Source: DASUNP01 sp035249305 (GTDB lineage Bacteria; Acidobacteriota; Blastocatellia; UBA7656). Taken from it: a stretch of DNA of 64,000 bases. The position numbers and the translations under genes are program-made. Positions 1-11,459 of this stretch are shown here, one piece after another; position 1 is the stretch's first letter, and each line of letters opens with the position of its first letter. The stretch spans positions 31,759-95,758 of the forward strand of contig DATFGQ010000065.1 of assembly GCA_035249305.1 (NCBI GenBank), written 5' to 3'. The notes below the pieces were generated by a model. It had not been told where the DNA came from. It worked only from the letters and a program-made list of their open reading frames with translations, and did not search any database.

Positions 1-157
1 GCATCTCTATCGCCTTGCGGCAGTCGGCGATAGCTTCGTCGAACCAGCCCTTGTTATAAAAGTCTATGCTCTTGTTGAGGAAGCGTTGCGGAGTGCCGAC
101 GGGGCCGGCGGCAAGGTCATAGCGCGCGTAGGGCTTGAAGGTCTTGAAGAAGGACAT
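1..157 (-). CDS. TPR-type protein, N-terminal fragment (cut by window edge)
   Basis: Reading the minus strand from the ATG at 155-157 gives about 52 residues beginning MSFFKTFKPYARYD, with the rest lying beyond base 1. The part FYNKGWFDEAIADCRKAIEM has the spacing and the Trp/Ala/Ile pattern of a tetratricopeptide helix pair, so it is probably a TPR scaffold protein. A GAGGTG Shine-Dalgarno lies 7 bases upstream of the ATG. It is the most downstream of four minus-strand genes and may belong to the same transcription unit, although about 150 bases separate it from the gene above. No signal peptide is seen. The family beyond TPR cannot be told from the fragment. Confidence 0.7.
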   Translation of the reverse strand, partial: MSFFKTFKPYARYDLAAGPVGTPQRFLNKSIDFYNKGWFDEAIADCRKAIEM

Positions 158-306
158 ATGGGGGCACCTCAGAGATATTCATTTTGAGCCGGTGTTGAAG
201 AGCCGCCCCATTCTACCGAAAACGAGCACCCTGTCAAACCCCTATTCAGGTAGTCTTCTGTTTGGTCGTAGAAGCGGCGGGATTGAACGCCCGCGGTCGT
301 CGCTTT

Positions 307-2625
307 TCAACTTTCGACTGCGTAATCCAGCAGGCTGCTGCGGTAACTTTTTATTTCCGCGTCCCAGGGCGCCTCGTTGAAAGCTTCCTCGACATAACTC
401 AGGGCCTCTCTTAGGAGCGTGTCTTTATTCTTCTCTTTATCGATCGAGGCAGATACCGCCCGGCGGTGGTTGTATTTTGCAATGGTGTCATCGAACCTGT
501 ACTGCCACACCTGGCGACGGGTTTTGTATGCCAGGAGTCTTTGATAAGCCTCGGCCATCTCCGACTTCCGGTCGTCGCCTGCGCCCTCGACCAGATAGAG
601 GAGGTACTGATTCAGGGAGTACACCTTCTTCTCCAGATTATCGTCGCCTAAAAGCCCTTCCGCCTCCTTCGCTCGCTCGATCGCCTTGTCGATCAACTCT
701 TGCCCTTCCGCCGCTTTGAGCTGCTCGGGAGGCTTATTCTGTCTACGCCAGGCGGCGCTGTAGCCGAGGCTAAGCCATAGATGATGGAAGAGGTATGCAT
801 TCCCTACGGCCAGATCGGCTTTGACTTTAGTATCCGTAGCCTCCGAAAATGCCGCTTCCAGCTCGTTGAGAATCCTCTTGCCTTGTTCCACCTCTTTGTT
901 CGCCTTGAAGGTCGCCGCCGCATAGACCAGCTTAAAGGAGAAGTGCGGCAGCAGCTCTATTTTGCCGAGAAGGTCTATCAGATCATCGTACATCTCGGCC
1001 ACCCACAGAAGCGCTGTCAGGGCGGCCAGGGCATCTATGTGCCCGGCCGGATTCTCCTGAGCCCCATGGTAGGCGGCGGTCACCCTCAGCAGGGTGTCCT
1101 GTCTGACCTCCTCCTCCTGGCCGAGCAGAGCCTTCAGGACAGCGGTTATCTCCTTGTGCGTTTCTGAGGGGAAAGCAAACCGAAGTAGGCCGAAATCACG
1201 GAAGAAGTTCAGAGCCTCCACCTTGCGATCGCTTACATGGCTGTGCAGCGAATCCGCCCCCTGATCTATCCTTTTGCGGAGTGAAACCAGATACCCTTTC
1301 GCCCGCTCGACCTGGAAATATCGCGAGCTTAACTGCTCGTACTCTTCCACGTTCTCTTCTAAATCCTTCTTCGTGGTTTCGATGGCCTCATCGACACGTT
1401 GTTTGAATGGCTCGCTCTGGAGCTGGTCGGCGACCTCGCCCAATTCGTCCTCCGCTTCATGCAGTTCGCGCAGGACATCCTGTTCGTCATCTCTGGTCGC
1501 AGATGGGAGCCAAACATTCGCATAAAGCAAGAATTTATTCAGATCATCTATGACCAGCCGCAGTGACTTCCCGGAGAAAGCAATCTTGTCCACCTTCTCG
1601 ACCATGAGCGGTTCGGGGGAGTTTAGGATTCTCTTGATGTCCGTGTTTAACTTCTTAAGCTCTTCCTGATTGACAAAATCGGTGGGGGGCTCCTCTTTAT
1701 CGATCGACGAGCTCTTCGGGGGCGGCAGGAACGTACACTTGAAGACAAAGTAATCGGCCCTCCTGAGGGCGCTGGAGACTACCCCATCATAAGCCTCATA
1801 CATCAGGTCTTGTTCCATCCCGGCTTTTTCGACGGCGCTAAAGAGGAGGGGCGTGGAGACGAAGAGGCGAGGGACCGGGTTTGAACGGTCTTTTCGGAAC
1901 GCTTGGACCCGCGATATGAGTATGCTTAAAGCTACCGCGTCGGCAAAATTGTTTACCTTCCTTGTAGACCTGAGCTCGTCTAAAGCCCTCTTTAAATCCA
2001 GAAAGGTTTTTGACTTGATTATGTCTGTATAATCGACCTTCCATTTATCCAATTCCAGCCACTTCTGGCGGATCATGTTGGTCAGCCGCTTGTTCCAACC
2101 GCCGCCTCGAATCAATTGAATGGTCTTGAAAAGATTGACGGCCGAGACCACGTTATTGCGCACGGATTGAAGCAGCTCCGCGTCTTTCATCACTCTGCCG
2201 TCCCTGTCGGGCTTAGGCATCTCGTACCTCACGGCCCCTTCGAGGTTTACCTCGTGAAGGAACTCGCGCGCGAGTTGTTTATAATCGGTCTTTTCATTAG
2301 CGGCCTCGGTCGCCTTTAGCACGTTCAGAAATTCCGCCTGGTGGGGAGGCAACATCTTGATTGTCCCGAGCCTCCCGCTGGCCGCCAGGCAGTGGGCCAG
2401 CACCGTGTCGCGCAGGGGCTTCTCGCGGTCGCTGTCGAAGACCGCGCGCAAGTCGAACGCCGCCCCGTTGTGGATCGCATACATGCCCAGAACCATGCCC
2501 CGTATGTCCGCGGTGTCAAAATACAGATCGACTTTTACCTGGTTGCCTTCGAGGATCATGTCCTCAAGCTGCATGTCGAGGTTCTTAGAGAACCAGACCA
2601 GTTTGTCTCTAATATCCTGGGCCAT
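307..2625 (-). CDS. Large protein with possible N-terminal PIN-like domain, coiled coil and helical repeats
   Basis: This 772-residue protein is not from a family I recognise with certainty. The start is secure: AAGGAGATAGGG precedes the ATG. Residues 33-41 (DLYFDTADI), 225-234 (NNFADAVALS) and 253-258 (RLFVST) resemble the first acidic strand, the central (N)xxDA helix and the final strand of PIN-like nucleases, in the right order, so a PIN-like fold is a reasonable guess for the first 260 residues. About residues 390-470 are acidic and strongly heptad-like, suggesting a coiled coil. The last 250 residues are helical and TPR-like. There is no signal peptide or membrane segment, so it is cytoplasmic. 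It follows two other unknown genes on the same strand. The PIN assignment is inference and could be wrong; the existence of the gene is not in doubt. Confidence 0.85.
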   Translation of the reverse strand: MAQDIRDKLVWFSKNLDMQLEDMILEGNQVKVDLYFDTADIRGMVLGMYAIHNGAAFDLRAVFDSDREKPLRDTVLAHCLAASGRLGTIKMLPPHQAEFLNVLKATEAANEKTDYKQLAREFLHEVNLEGAVRYEMPKPDRDGRVMKDAELLQSVRNNVVSAVNLFKTIQLIRGGGWNKRLTNMIRQKWLELDKWKVDYTDIIKSKTFLDLKRALDELRSTRKVNNFADAVALSILISRVQAFRKDRSNPVPRLFVSTPLLFSAVEKAGMEQDLMYEAYDGVVSSALRRADYFVFKCTFLPPPKSSSIDKEEPPTDFVNQEELKKLNTDIKRILNSPEPLMVEKVDKIAFSGKSLRLVIDDLNKFLLYANVWLPSATRDDEQDVLRELHEAEDELGEVADQLQSEPFKQRVDEAIETTKKDLEENVEEYEQLSSRYFQVERAKGYLVSLRKRIDQGADSLHSHVSDRKVEALNFFRDFGLLRFAFPSETHKEITAVLKALLGQEEEVRQDTLLRVTAAYHGAQENPAGHIDALAALTALLWVAEMYDDLIDLLGKIELLPHFSFKLVYAAATFKANKEVEQGKRILNELEAAFSEATDTKVKADLAVGNAYLFHHLWLSLGYSAAWRRQNKPPEQLKAAEGQELIDKAIERAKEAEGLLGDDNLEKKVYSLNQYLLYLVEGAGDDRKSEMAEAYQRLLAYKTRRQVWQYRFDDTIAKYNHRRAVSASIDKEKNKDTLLREALSYVEEAFNEAPWDAEIKSYRSSLLDYAVES

Positions 2626-2725
2626 CCCTATCTCCTTAGACAGGATTTAAGCATACGCGGTTGCCACTCAGGGGCGCACAGGTAAACGGCGCAAGCCCGT
2701 AAACCGAGGGGATATCTATTGTTTA

Positions 2726-3649
2726 TTACGCCCCCACTCGCTTTACATACTCGGAGAGCGCCTCGAGGTTTCGGTCATCCAAATAAGCCAAGTATCTATA
2801 CTGCTCTTCCTCAGAGAGCGTGAGATAAATCCTCTCGGGGCCTAGAATAACTATGGGCACGTCTTCCCGTCTTTCTAGCTTTGCCCCGCACTTCTCGATA
2901 GCCGCCGCGAATTGTCCCTCGTAATATATCCCCCTGCCTAGACAATACGCGTAAACTTGCTTGAGGTCGCGGCCGGCCCTGTGGAGCCTGTTCGGGTTAA
3001 GCCACAAAGGCATGAGCTCGCCGAGGCGCTGAGGGTTCCTGTATATAAAGTCGGTTATCTCGTCATCATCCGGCTCAAGTATGCCAAGCTCCATCAGCCG
3101 CAGCCCCGCGTACCCCTTGTATTTTTCATACGCCGAATTATGCAGGTGTTCCCTGAGGACCTCGACATACGCAATAAACCCATAGTCTTTTGAAGACGCC
3201 GTGGGCGCCGACGGCGCAGGGGCGGCGTAGTAATTCCCCAAAACGATCAGGGCCTTCATGTGGAGGTCACGCTGGAGGCCTTCCCTTTTAATTATGCAGG
3301 CGTCAAAGCGCCCCCACTGCCTTATCACTCCGAGCACCTTGGTGAACCCTTCAGGCGGCGTGTATGCGCCGATCAGATCGAGCATATATTCGGCATAGCG
3401 CTTAGGCTCAGGTCTGATGGGCTGCCAAGCCTGCACGATAAGTCGCAACGCCTCGTCAAAGGCTGTCTTGGCTACGGCCCTTTCAGACGAGTCACGCAGA
3501 GTCACTTCGATATACTCTTGTATGCCGCCTAGAGCAATTAAATCTTGGGCGCGGTCCCCATAAAGTAATCTCCTAAGCTCAAGGCGCCACCGCTCTATAG
3601 TAGGCTCCTGCTTTAACAGCTCTTTTTCTTTCATCAAATCACGACTCAT
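2726..3649 (-). CDS. Helical protein of unknown function
   Basis: The protein is about 307 residues from the ATG at 3647-3649. A longer ORF starts at 3736, but the internal ATG has a GGAGG motif 6 bases before it and overlaps the upstream stop by 11 bases, so it is preferred. The sequence begins MSRDLMKEKELLKQEP and is mostly amphipathic helix with many Tyr, Arg and Leu residues. A short Ala/Pro/Ser linker (AAPAPSAPTASS) sits near the middle and may separate two halves. No catalytic motif, signal peptide or membrane span is visible. The overlap with the gene above implies translational coupling, and the three genes probably act together. I do not recognise the family. Confidence 0.85.
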   Translation of the reverse strand: MSRDLMKEKELLKQEPTIERWRLELRRLLYGDRAQDLIALGGIQEYIEVTLRDSSERAVAKTAFDEALRLIVQAWQPIRPEPKRYAEYMLDLIGAYTPPEGFTKVLGVIRQWGRFDACIIKREGLQRDLHMKALIVLGNYYAAPAPSAPTASSKDYGFIAYVEVLREHLHNSAYEKYKGYAGLRLMELGILEPDDDEITDFIYRNPQRLGELMPLWLNPNRLHRAGRDLKQVYAYCLGRGIYYEGQFAAAIEKCGAKLERREDVPIVILGPERIYLTLSEEEQYRYLAYLDDRNLEALSEYVKRVGA

Positions 3650-4478
3650 TTTGAGCCTCCGGAAATGCATTATAATAACTGTCCAGGAGTCTGCACAATG
3701 ACTCGCCGCGGCAGATGTTAGGGATTCTGATCTCATTTTTGTCGATCAAGACAGGCCAGATCTCGACCTCGTCCACGGGGATTGGCCCAACCACGTATTC
3801 GTCTACGCCTTCGCCCAGCGGCCCGCTAGGCTTCAGTCCGATCGTAGTGCCGCACCTGGGCTTGTCCTCGTCCCTGGACGGGTGGAAGATCTCCGAATCG
3901 AAGGCGTCCAGCACGGTCGGGACCCGCGCCAACTTGTTGTCTTTGAGGAAATCGGCCGGACAACGCAGTATCACCGCATACAGTGGGATGCGATCATTCG
4001 GGATGCCTAGTTTGTAGGCCGACAGCGGTACTTTATCCTTTAGAAGGTCTAAGCTGGTCCACCAGGTAATGCCACGGAACCCCTTGAGACTACCCTCGGC
4101 GTACCAACTGAGTTTAATCCACCCTTGATTCCTGTAATGGTCATTTGTCAATAGCCACCAGATATCTTCGTTATTGTTCTCTGTGGTCGGGACCGCAGTC
4201 CATACGTCCGCGCTCCTTGCAACCTGCATTGCCCCGCTGAGACGGTAGAGGAACCCCCCTTTAGGGGGCTCGGCCGCGCGGCCTTTCCCGCCCACTTTGT
4301 AATCATTATTTTCCAGCAGCCGGTCATAGTCATCGTCCGTCAGGCTGTAGGGATGCTCCAAGGGCGGCTCCATTTGCAGCATCTCCTCGTGTAATCTCTT
4401 TAAGGCGTCGGCGTAGGTTTGCTGCCTGACAGAGCCGATCCTTTGCCGAACTTTATGGATGTTTTCGTAATCCGACAT
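3639..4478 (-). CDS. Unknown protein, weakly ART-like
   Basis: The protein is 279 residues, starting MSDYENIHKVRQRIG at the ATG at 4476-4478 after TTGAGG. A TTG four codons upstream is less likely. After a helical N-terminus of about 60 residues come a Pro/Gly linker (AEPPKGG), a start-of-domain LYRLSG, an aromatic stretch (GITWWTS) and, near the end, DEYVVGPIPVDEVEI. The order LYR, WTS, then an acidic residue in a strand before PIP recalls ADP-ribosyltransferase or RES folds, but this is only a resemblance. It is the first gene of a cassette of at least three. No signal peptide is present. A small palindrome (CCCCCTTTAGGGGG, 4257-4270) lies within the coding sequence at the linker. Confidence 0.8.
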   Translation of the reverse strand: MSDYENIHKVRQRIGSVRQQTYADALKRLHEEMLQMEPPLEHPYSLTDDDYDRLLENNDYKVGGKGRAAEPPKGGFLYRLSGAMQVARSADVWTAVPTTENNNEDIWWLLTNDHYRNQGWIKLSWYAEGSLKGFRGITWWTSLDLLKDKVPLSAYKLGIPNDRIPLYAVILRCPADFLKDNKLARVPTVLDAFDSEIFHPSRDEDKPRCGTTIGLKPSGPLGEGVDEYVVGPIPVDEVEIWPVLIDKNEIRIPNICRGESLCRLLDSYYNAFPEAQNES

Positions 4479-4749
4479 ACACAACCTCAAGGTTAGAAGT
4501 ATCGGGCGAAGTGGACGCCAGATGGCAAAAACCAGAATGAATCAAACCATCAAATCGGTGCAATTAACTCGCGTCTTTGAAAGGCCAGATAACCTTTTTT
4601 CTGGCCATCTGTTTGGGCCGTTGGGTAAACCCTCTACCGGTCAGTAACCGTGTTTACAGGAAGCGATCAGAAAAGTCAAGCGGGGCCGCCGGGCGGCAGT
4701 AAGAAAGCGCTTCTTCCGGTCGTCTCCAGGCGTTTGTTAGGTCGAGACC

Positions 4750-6087
4750 TTATTCGGGCAAGTCCTCCTCTTTAGGCTCGGGCAGCCAGAAGCTCGCTAT
4801 CAACCCGATCGCGAACATCAGGAAAGCCGTGCCGGCCGCCGCGTAAGCGAGCTTTGTCGGCACGCTCTCGCCCGGCATGCGCATCTGCAATTGTGTGGTC
4901 AGCAACGCCGCCGAAGTCCCTATCATTCGCCCGCCTACGTTGGCCGAAAAGCTTTCGCCCGTGCCGCGCAGGTGCGTCGGGTAGACCCTCGGCAGGTAGT
5001 TCCCCCAGAAGCTGAATTGCGCCACCGTCAAGAGCCCCGCGAAGAAGATGCCCCACTGTAACATCTGAAGGCTGGCCGTGGCGGCGAAGATGAATACCGC
5101 GGGAACGATGATGAGGCCCGGTATCTGAAATGTCCTGACAAGCCAACGGCGCGATATGATCCTCACGGCGAGAAACGCGAGCAGGAAGCGCCCCACCAGC
5201 CCCCCGATCTCCTGTATCAGTTGGACCGTCCCGGCCCTCTCAAGCTGTTGAGGTCTCGGCAGCCCCGCGACCTCGGGCAGGCCGGGGACGATCTGCGGGA
5301 TCTGCTGAATCGCTCCGAACGCCACGGCGAAACTGCACGCCACCATCAAAGTAGAGACCAGCGTGGTCCGCTTAAACCTGGGATTGAAGATCTCGGTTAT
5401 GCTCGGGCGCTTGAGCGTGCCCGCCGCTTTCTTCTCTTTCCACATCGGGGATTCGGGCAGGAATGGGCGAATGATAATCAGCGGGATCGCCGGGATCACC
5501 CCTGAGATGAGCGTGTATCGCCACGCTTCGTGAACGCCGTGAATGGCGGGCAGCGAGTCGTGGTACTTCGCGGCTAACACGAAAGCCCCGCTCACCATAA
5601 AACCGCCGAGCGACGAGAAGGCTTGCGTGTAACCTAAGACTTGCTCGCGCTGCTTCGGGTCCTGGAAAAGCTCTGCCAGCCATGCCACGGCCGCGACGAA
5701 CTCGACGCACACCCCGACAAAGGTAGTGCAGCGCAAGACGAGCAACATCGGCAGCGACGTGGCGAAGCCCGCCGCCAGGGCCGAGAAGGCGTAAACCAGT
5801 ATGCTGTAGACGAGGACTCTTCTCCGCCCGAACCTGTCGGTCAGATATCCGCCGAGCAATCCGAAGACGCCGCCGCACACCGCGGGCACGTAGAAGAACA
5901 GGTCGCGCCAATGAAGGAACTCCGGCGAGCCCGGCTGCAAGCCGCCCAACTGCTGCAACGCCGGCGGGAGGATGAGCGGCAGCATCAGCAGCTCGTAAGT
6001 GTCAAAGGCAAACCCCAGCGCGGCTACGATGCAGATCAGCCACTGGATCTTACTTAACCCTTTCGACTCGGTTTTCATTTCGGCCAT
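4750..6087 (-). CDS. Major facilitator superfamily transporter
   Basis: This 445-residue inner-membrane transporter has about twelve hydrophobic segments. The loop between helices 2 and 3 carries the MFS signature GYLTDRFGRRRV, and a large cytoplasmic loop (PMWKEKKAAGTLKR) separates the two halves, as in the MHS (metabolite:H+ symporter) or sugar-porter groups. ATG at 6085-6087 is chosen over the one at 6096 because GGAG sits about 10 bases before it but almost touches the other. It lies 22 bases downstream of the sodium:solute symporter and is probably cotranscribed with it. The substrate cannot be read from the sequence; a small organic acid or sugar is likely. Confidence 0.9.
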   Translation of the reverse strand: MAEMKTESKGLSKIQWLICIVAALGFAFDTYELLMLPLILPPALQQLGGLQPGSPEFLHWRDLFFYVPAVCGGVFGLLGGYLTDRFGRRRVLVYSILVYAFSALAAGFATSLPMLLVLRCTTFVGVCVEFVAAVAWLAELFQDPKQREQVLGYTQAFSSLGGFMVSGAFVLAAKYHDSLPAIHGVHEAWRYTLISGVIPAIPLIIIRPFLPESPMWKEKKAAGTLKRPSITEIFNPRFKRTTLVSTLMVACSFAVAFGAIQQIPQIVPGLPEVAGLPRPQQLERAGTVQLIQEIGGLVGRFLLAFLAVRIISRRWLVRTFQIPGLIIVPAVFIFAATASLQMLQWGIFFAGLLTVAQFSFWGNYLPRVYPTHLRGTGESFSANVGGRMIGTSAALLTTQLQMRMPGESVPTKLAYAAAGTAFLMFAIGLIASFWLPEPKEEDLPE

Positions 6088-6109
6088 AATAATCATTCTC
6101 CGTCGACGG

Positions 6110-7732
6110 TCACTCCGGGCGCCGCCGTTCTGGAAAGTAGCGCTCCACTGTCGCGCGGCTCGGCCCCCTGGTCATCAAAGAGACTACGATCATCAACACG
6201 GCCGAGATTATAGTCATAGGCACTACGGGCAGGAACCCGAAGACCGTCGCCCCGGCAGGCCCTCGCGACAAGATGTCGACTCCGCCTACAGACCAGAAGG
6301 GCGCGGGCGAAGGCGGGACGAGCGATTGAAAGACCGCGACCGCTACGACGGCCGAGGCCGCCCAGACTGTGCTCGCCAGCGCGCCCCAGCGCGTGCTCCT
6401 CTTCCAGAAGAGCGCCGCCACCAGAAGCGGCGTCAGCGCGGCGTAGCCCGAGAATGCGTACTGCGTGGCGAGCGCAAAGATGCTTTCGGGAACGCGCAAC
6501 GCTATCGCGTAGGCGACTATCGTCAACACGACCACGAATATGCGACCCGTCTGCACCTGCACGCGTTCGCCGAATCGCTGTTTGCCGCCGTAGAAGGCGA
6601 AGAAGTCTTCGGCGAACATCGTAGAGAGCGCGAGTATCTGAGAATCGCTCGCCATCACGGCGGCCATCACGCCCGCGCCCAGAATGCCCGCAAGCCACAG
6701 CGGCGCGTAGCGGTCGAGCAACAACAAGAGCACGTCGTCTCCGCTCGATTGTCGTCTGAGGTCGTCGCGCTCAGCGGGCAGCAGGCGCGGCCCTTCTGCG
6801 GCGAGACGCGAGCGGGCCTCAAGCTTCGCTTCGATCTGCGGAGACTCTTTGACGCTGTTGGCCGCCACGCCCAGGAAGACGCACGGGACCCACAGCGCGA
6901 CCATGCAGAGCGGATAAAAGATCACGGTCTTTTTGAACTGGCTCATCCGTCGCGCGGTCAGACAGAAGATGGCGATGTGCGGGAAGGCTATCGAAGAGAG
7001 CGGGATGAACATGTAGCTCAGGAAGGCCGTGGGCGAGAACCGCTCGCGCGTCAGCAGGTAACCTGTCGACGGATTATTCAAAGCTTCGATCGCAGAGCTG
7101 AATCCGCCCATCCCCGCGCCGATGATTATCAACGCGATCACCCCGAACAGCAGGAAGAGCGAGCTTTGAAAAGTGTTGACCATCGCCGTCCCGCGCATGC
7201 CGCCGAAAAAGACGTAGCCCATCACCACCATCGCCACGACCGCGCCGCCCAGCCAGTAAGGTATTCGCCCGCCGCTTATCGCGTAGAGCGCGGTCCCGCC
7301 GCCCATCACGCCGATGATGATGTACGGGACCAGCAGCGCGGCCTGGACAAAAAAGATGACCGTCCCTATGTGAGAGCATTCCCAGCGGTCGCGGAACATC
7401 TGCACGGGCGTCATGAAGCCATACCTTCGGCCGAGCGCCCATATGCGTGTGCCTATGAAGAAGAGCGACAGCGGTATGATGAGCGCCGACGAAGAGGCCA
7501 TCAGCCCGTAGGTCACTATGCCGTTTGAAAACGCGTGGCCGGACGAGCCGAGTATGGCGAACGCCGTCATGTTCGTGCCGAACAGCGAGAGCAGAAAGAC
7601 GAACGGGCCGAGAGAGCGGCTGGCCAGGAAATACTCTTCGGCGCGCGCGCCGCCCGCCGATTTGCGGAAGGCGAATATGCCGATGTAGAGGACTACGCCG
7701 AGGTAGAGGAATACGACTATCGCGGGTATCAA
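6110..7732 (-). CDS. Sodium:solute symporter (SSS) family protein
   Basis: This 540-residue protein has about 13 membrane segments and the SSS hallmarks: an N-terminal helix followed by EEYFLASRSLGPFVF, then GTNMTAFAILGSSG, and a central VFFGGMRGTAMVNTFQ, which is typical of the family. It would import a solute with Na+ across the inner membrane. The start is TTG at 7732, which overlaps the stop of the small upstream membrane gene (TTGA) and has GAAGGTG upstream, so the two are translationally coupled. Its neighbours, a small DUF3311-like protein and an MFS carrier, support a role in nutrient uptake. The substrate is unknown. Confidence 0.93.
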   Translation of the reverse strand: MIPAIVVFLYLGVVLYIGIFAFRKSAGGARAEEYFLASRSLGPFVFLLSLFGTNMTAFAILGSSGHAFSNGIVTYGLMASSSALIIPLSLFFIGTRIWALGRRYGFMTPVQMFRDRWECSHIGTVIFFVQAALLVPYIIIGVMGGGTALYAISGGRIPYWLGGAVVAMVVMGYVFFGGMRGTAMVNTFQSSLFLLFGVIALIIIGAGMGGFSSAIEALNNPSTGYLLTRERFSPTAFLSYMFIPLSSIAFPHIAIFCLTARRMSQFKKTVIFYPLCMVALWVPCVFLGVAANSVKESPQIEAKLEARSRLAAEGPRLLPAERDDLRRQSSGDDVLLLLLDRYAPLWLAGILGAGVMAAVMASDSQILALSTMFAEDFFAFYGGKQRFGERVQVQTGRIFVVVLTIVAYAIALRVPESIFALATQYAFSGYAALTPLLVAALFWKRSTRWGALASTVWAASAVVAVAVFQSLVPPSPAPFWSVGGVDILSRGPAGATVFGFLPVVPMTIISAVLMIVVSLMTRGPSRATVERYFPERRRPE

Positions 7733-7983
7733 CGCGCTTCACCTTCCTCGATTCTGTTTGATGAGCTGTCGTCGGCTCCCGCCTCTGCCTCAAGATGCGC
7801 GGGCCACGCAGTCTTGACCAGCAGCCACATTAGGAGAGAAACCGCGACGGTGAAGCAGGCGTGATAAAAAAGTCCTACGGGGAGAAAGCCGAGCACGAGC
7901 GGTTCGGCCGTGCTCCAAAACCAGAAATCCTGGTGCAACACGACGAGCGCAACGACAATCAGGGCGAGCAAGAACTTTTTCAT
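7729..7983 (-). CDS. Small two-helix membrane protein (DUF3311-like)
   Basis: This 84-residue protein has two hydrophobic helices (residues 3-17 and about 31-58) joined by an aromatic loop (HQDFWFWSTAEP) and a polar acidic tail. Small proteins of this layout (DUF3311 and related) are commonly encoded just before sodium:solute symporters and are thought to be accessory subunits. The 4-base overlap with the symporter start fits that. No motif suggests catalysis. The exact Pfam family was not verified. Confidence 0.8.
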   Translation of the reverse strand: MKKFLLALIVVALVVLHQDFWFWSTAEPLVLGFLPVGLFYHACFTVAVSLLMWLLVKTAWPAHLEAEAGADDSSSNRIEEGEAR

Positions 7984-8125
7984 CTCTTATGCGTTGCAAC
8001 CGGGTCCTGAGTCTCGACGTACTATCGCATGGCGGTTCGCTAAATTGCAACTTCCAAGAGTCGCTTGCTAGAATTACTTGGTTCACGAACACAATTAAAA
8101 GGTCAAGGGAGTAACATCGATCAAC

Positions 8126-11305
<3,180 letters not shown>

Positions 11306-11307
11306 TA

Positions 11308-11421
11308 TGTAGGGGCGGGGCTTGTACCCGCCCGCGACCCGTCAGAACGGGTTCCCCGCGTCAGCGCGATTACGTCATCGTCCTTCGGACGATCCGGGCA
11401 GCCACGAGGGCTGCCCCTACA
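11308..11421. repeat. 114-bp intergenic element with 9-bp terminal inverted repeats
   Basis: The element begins TGTAGGGGC (11308-11316) and ends GCCCCTACA (11413-11421), an exact inverted repeat. Inside are further short dyads: GGGCGGG facing CCCGCCC near the left end, and GGGCAGCC facing GGCTGCCC near the right end. It has no coding capacity. It fills most of the gap between the receptor stop and the next gene's ribosome binding site. It looks like a non-autonomous, MITE- or REP-like dispersed repeat; only one copy is in this window. Confidence 0.65.
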
Positions 11422-11459
11422 GGGTTCTTTCAATCGCAGGACAAAATAAGGAGGCTTGA

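Noticed and set aside
4583..4606. Hairpin GGCCAGA...TCTGGCC as a terminator
   Set aside because: It lies between genes on the minus strand, but there is no T-run after the stem in either direction, and the stem is only 7 base pairs.
5999..7528. 509-codon plus-strand ORF across the symporter gene
   Set aside because: It is rich in Arg, His and Gln with no domain pattern, the usual antisense shadow of a high-GC membrane protein gene.
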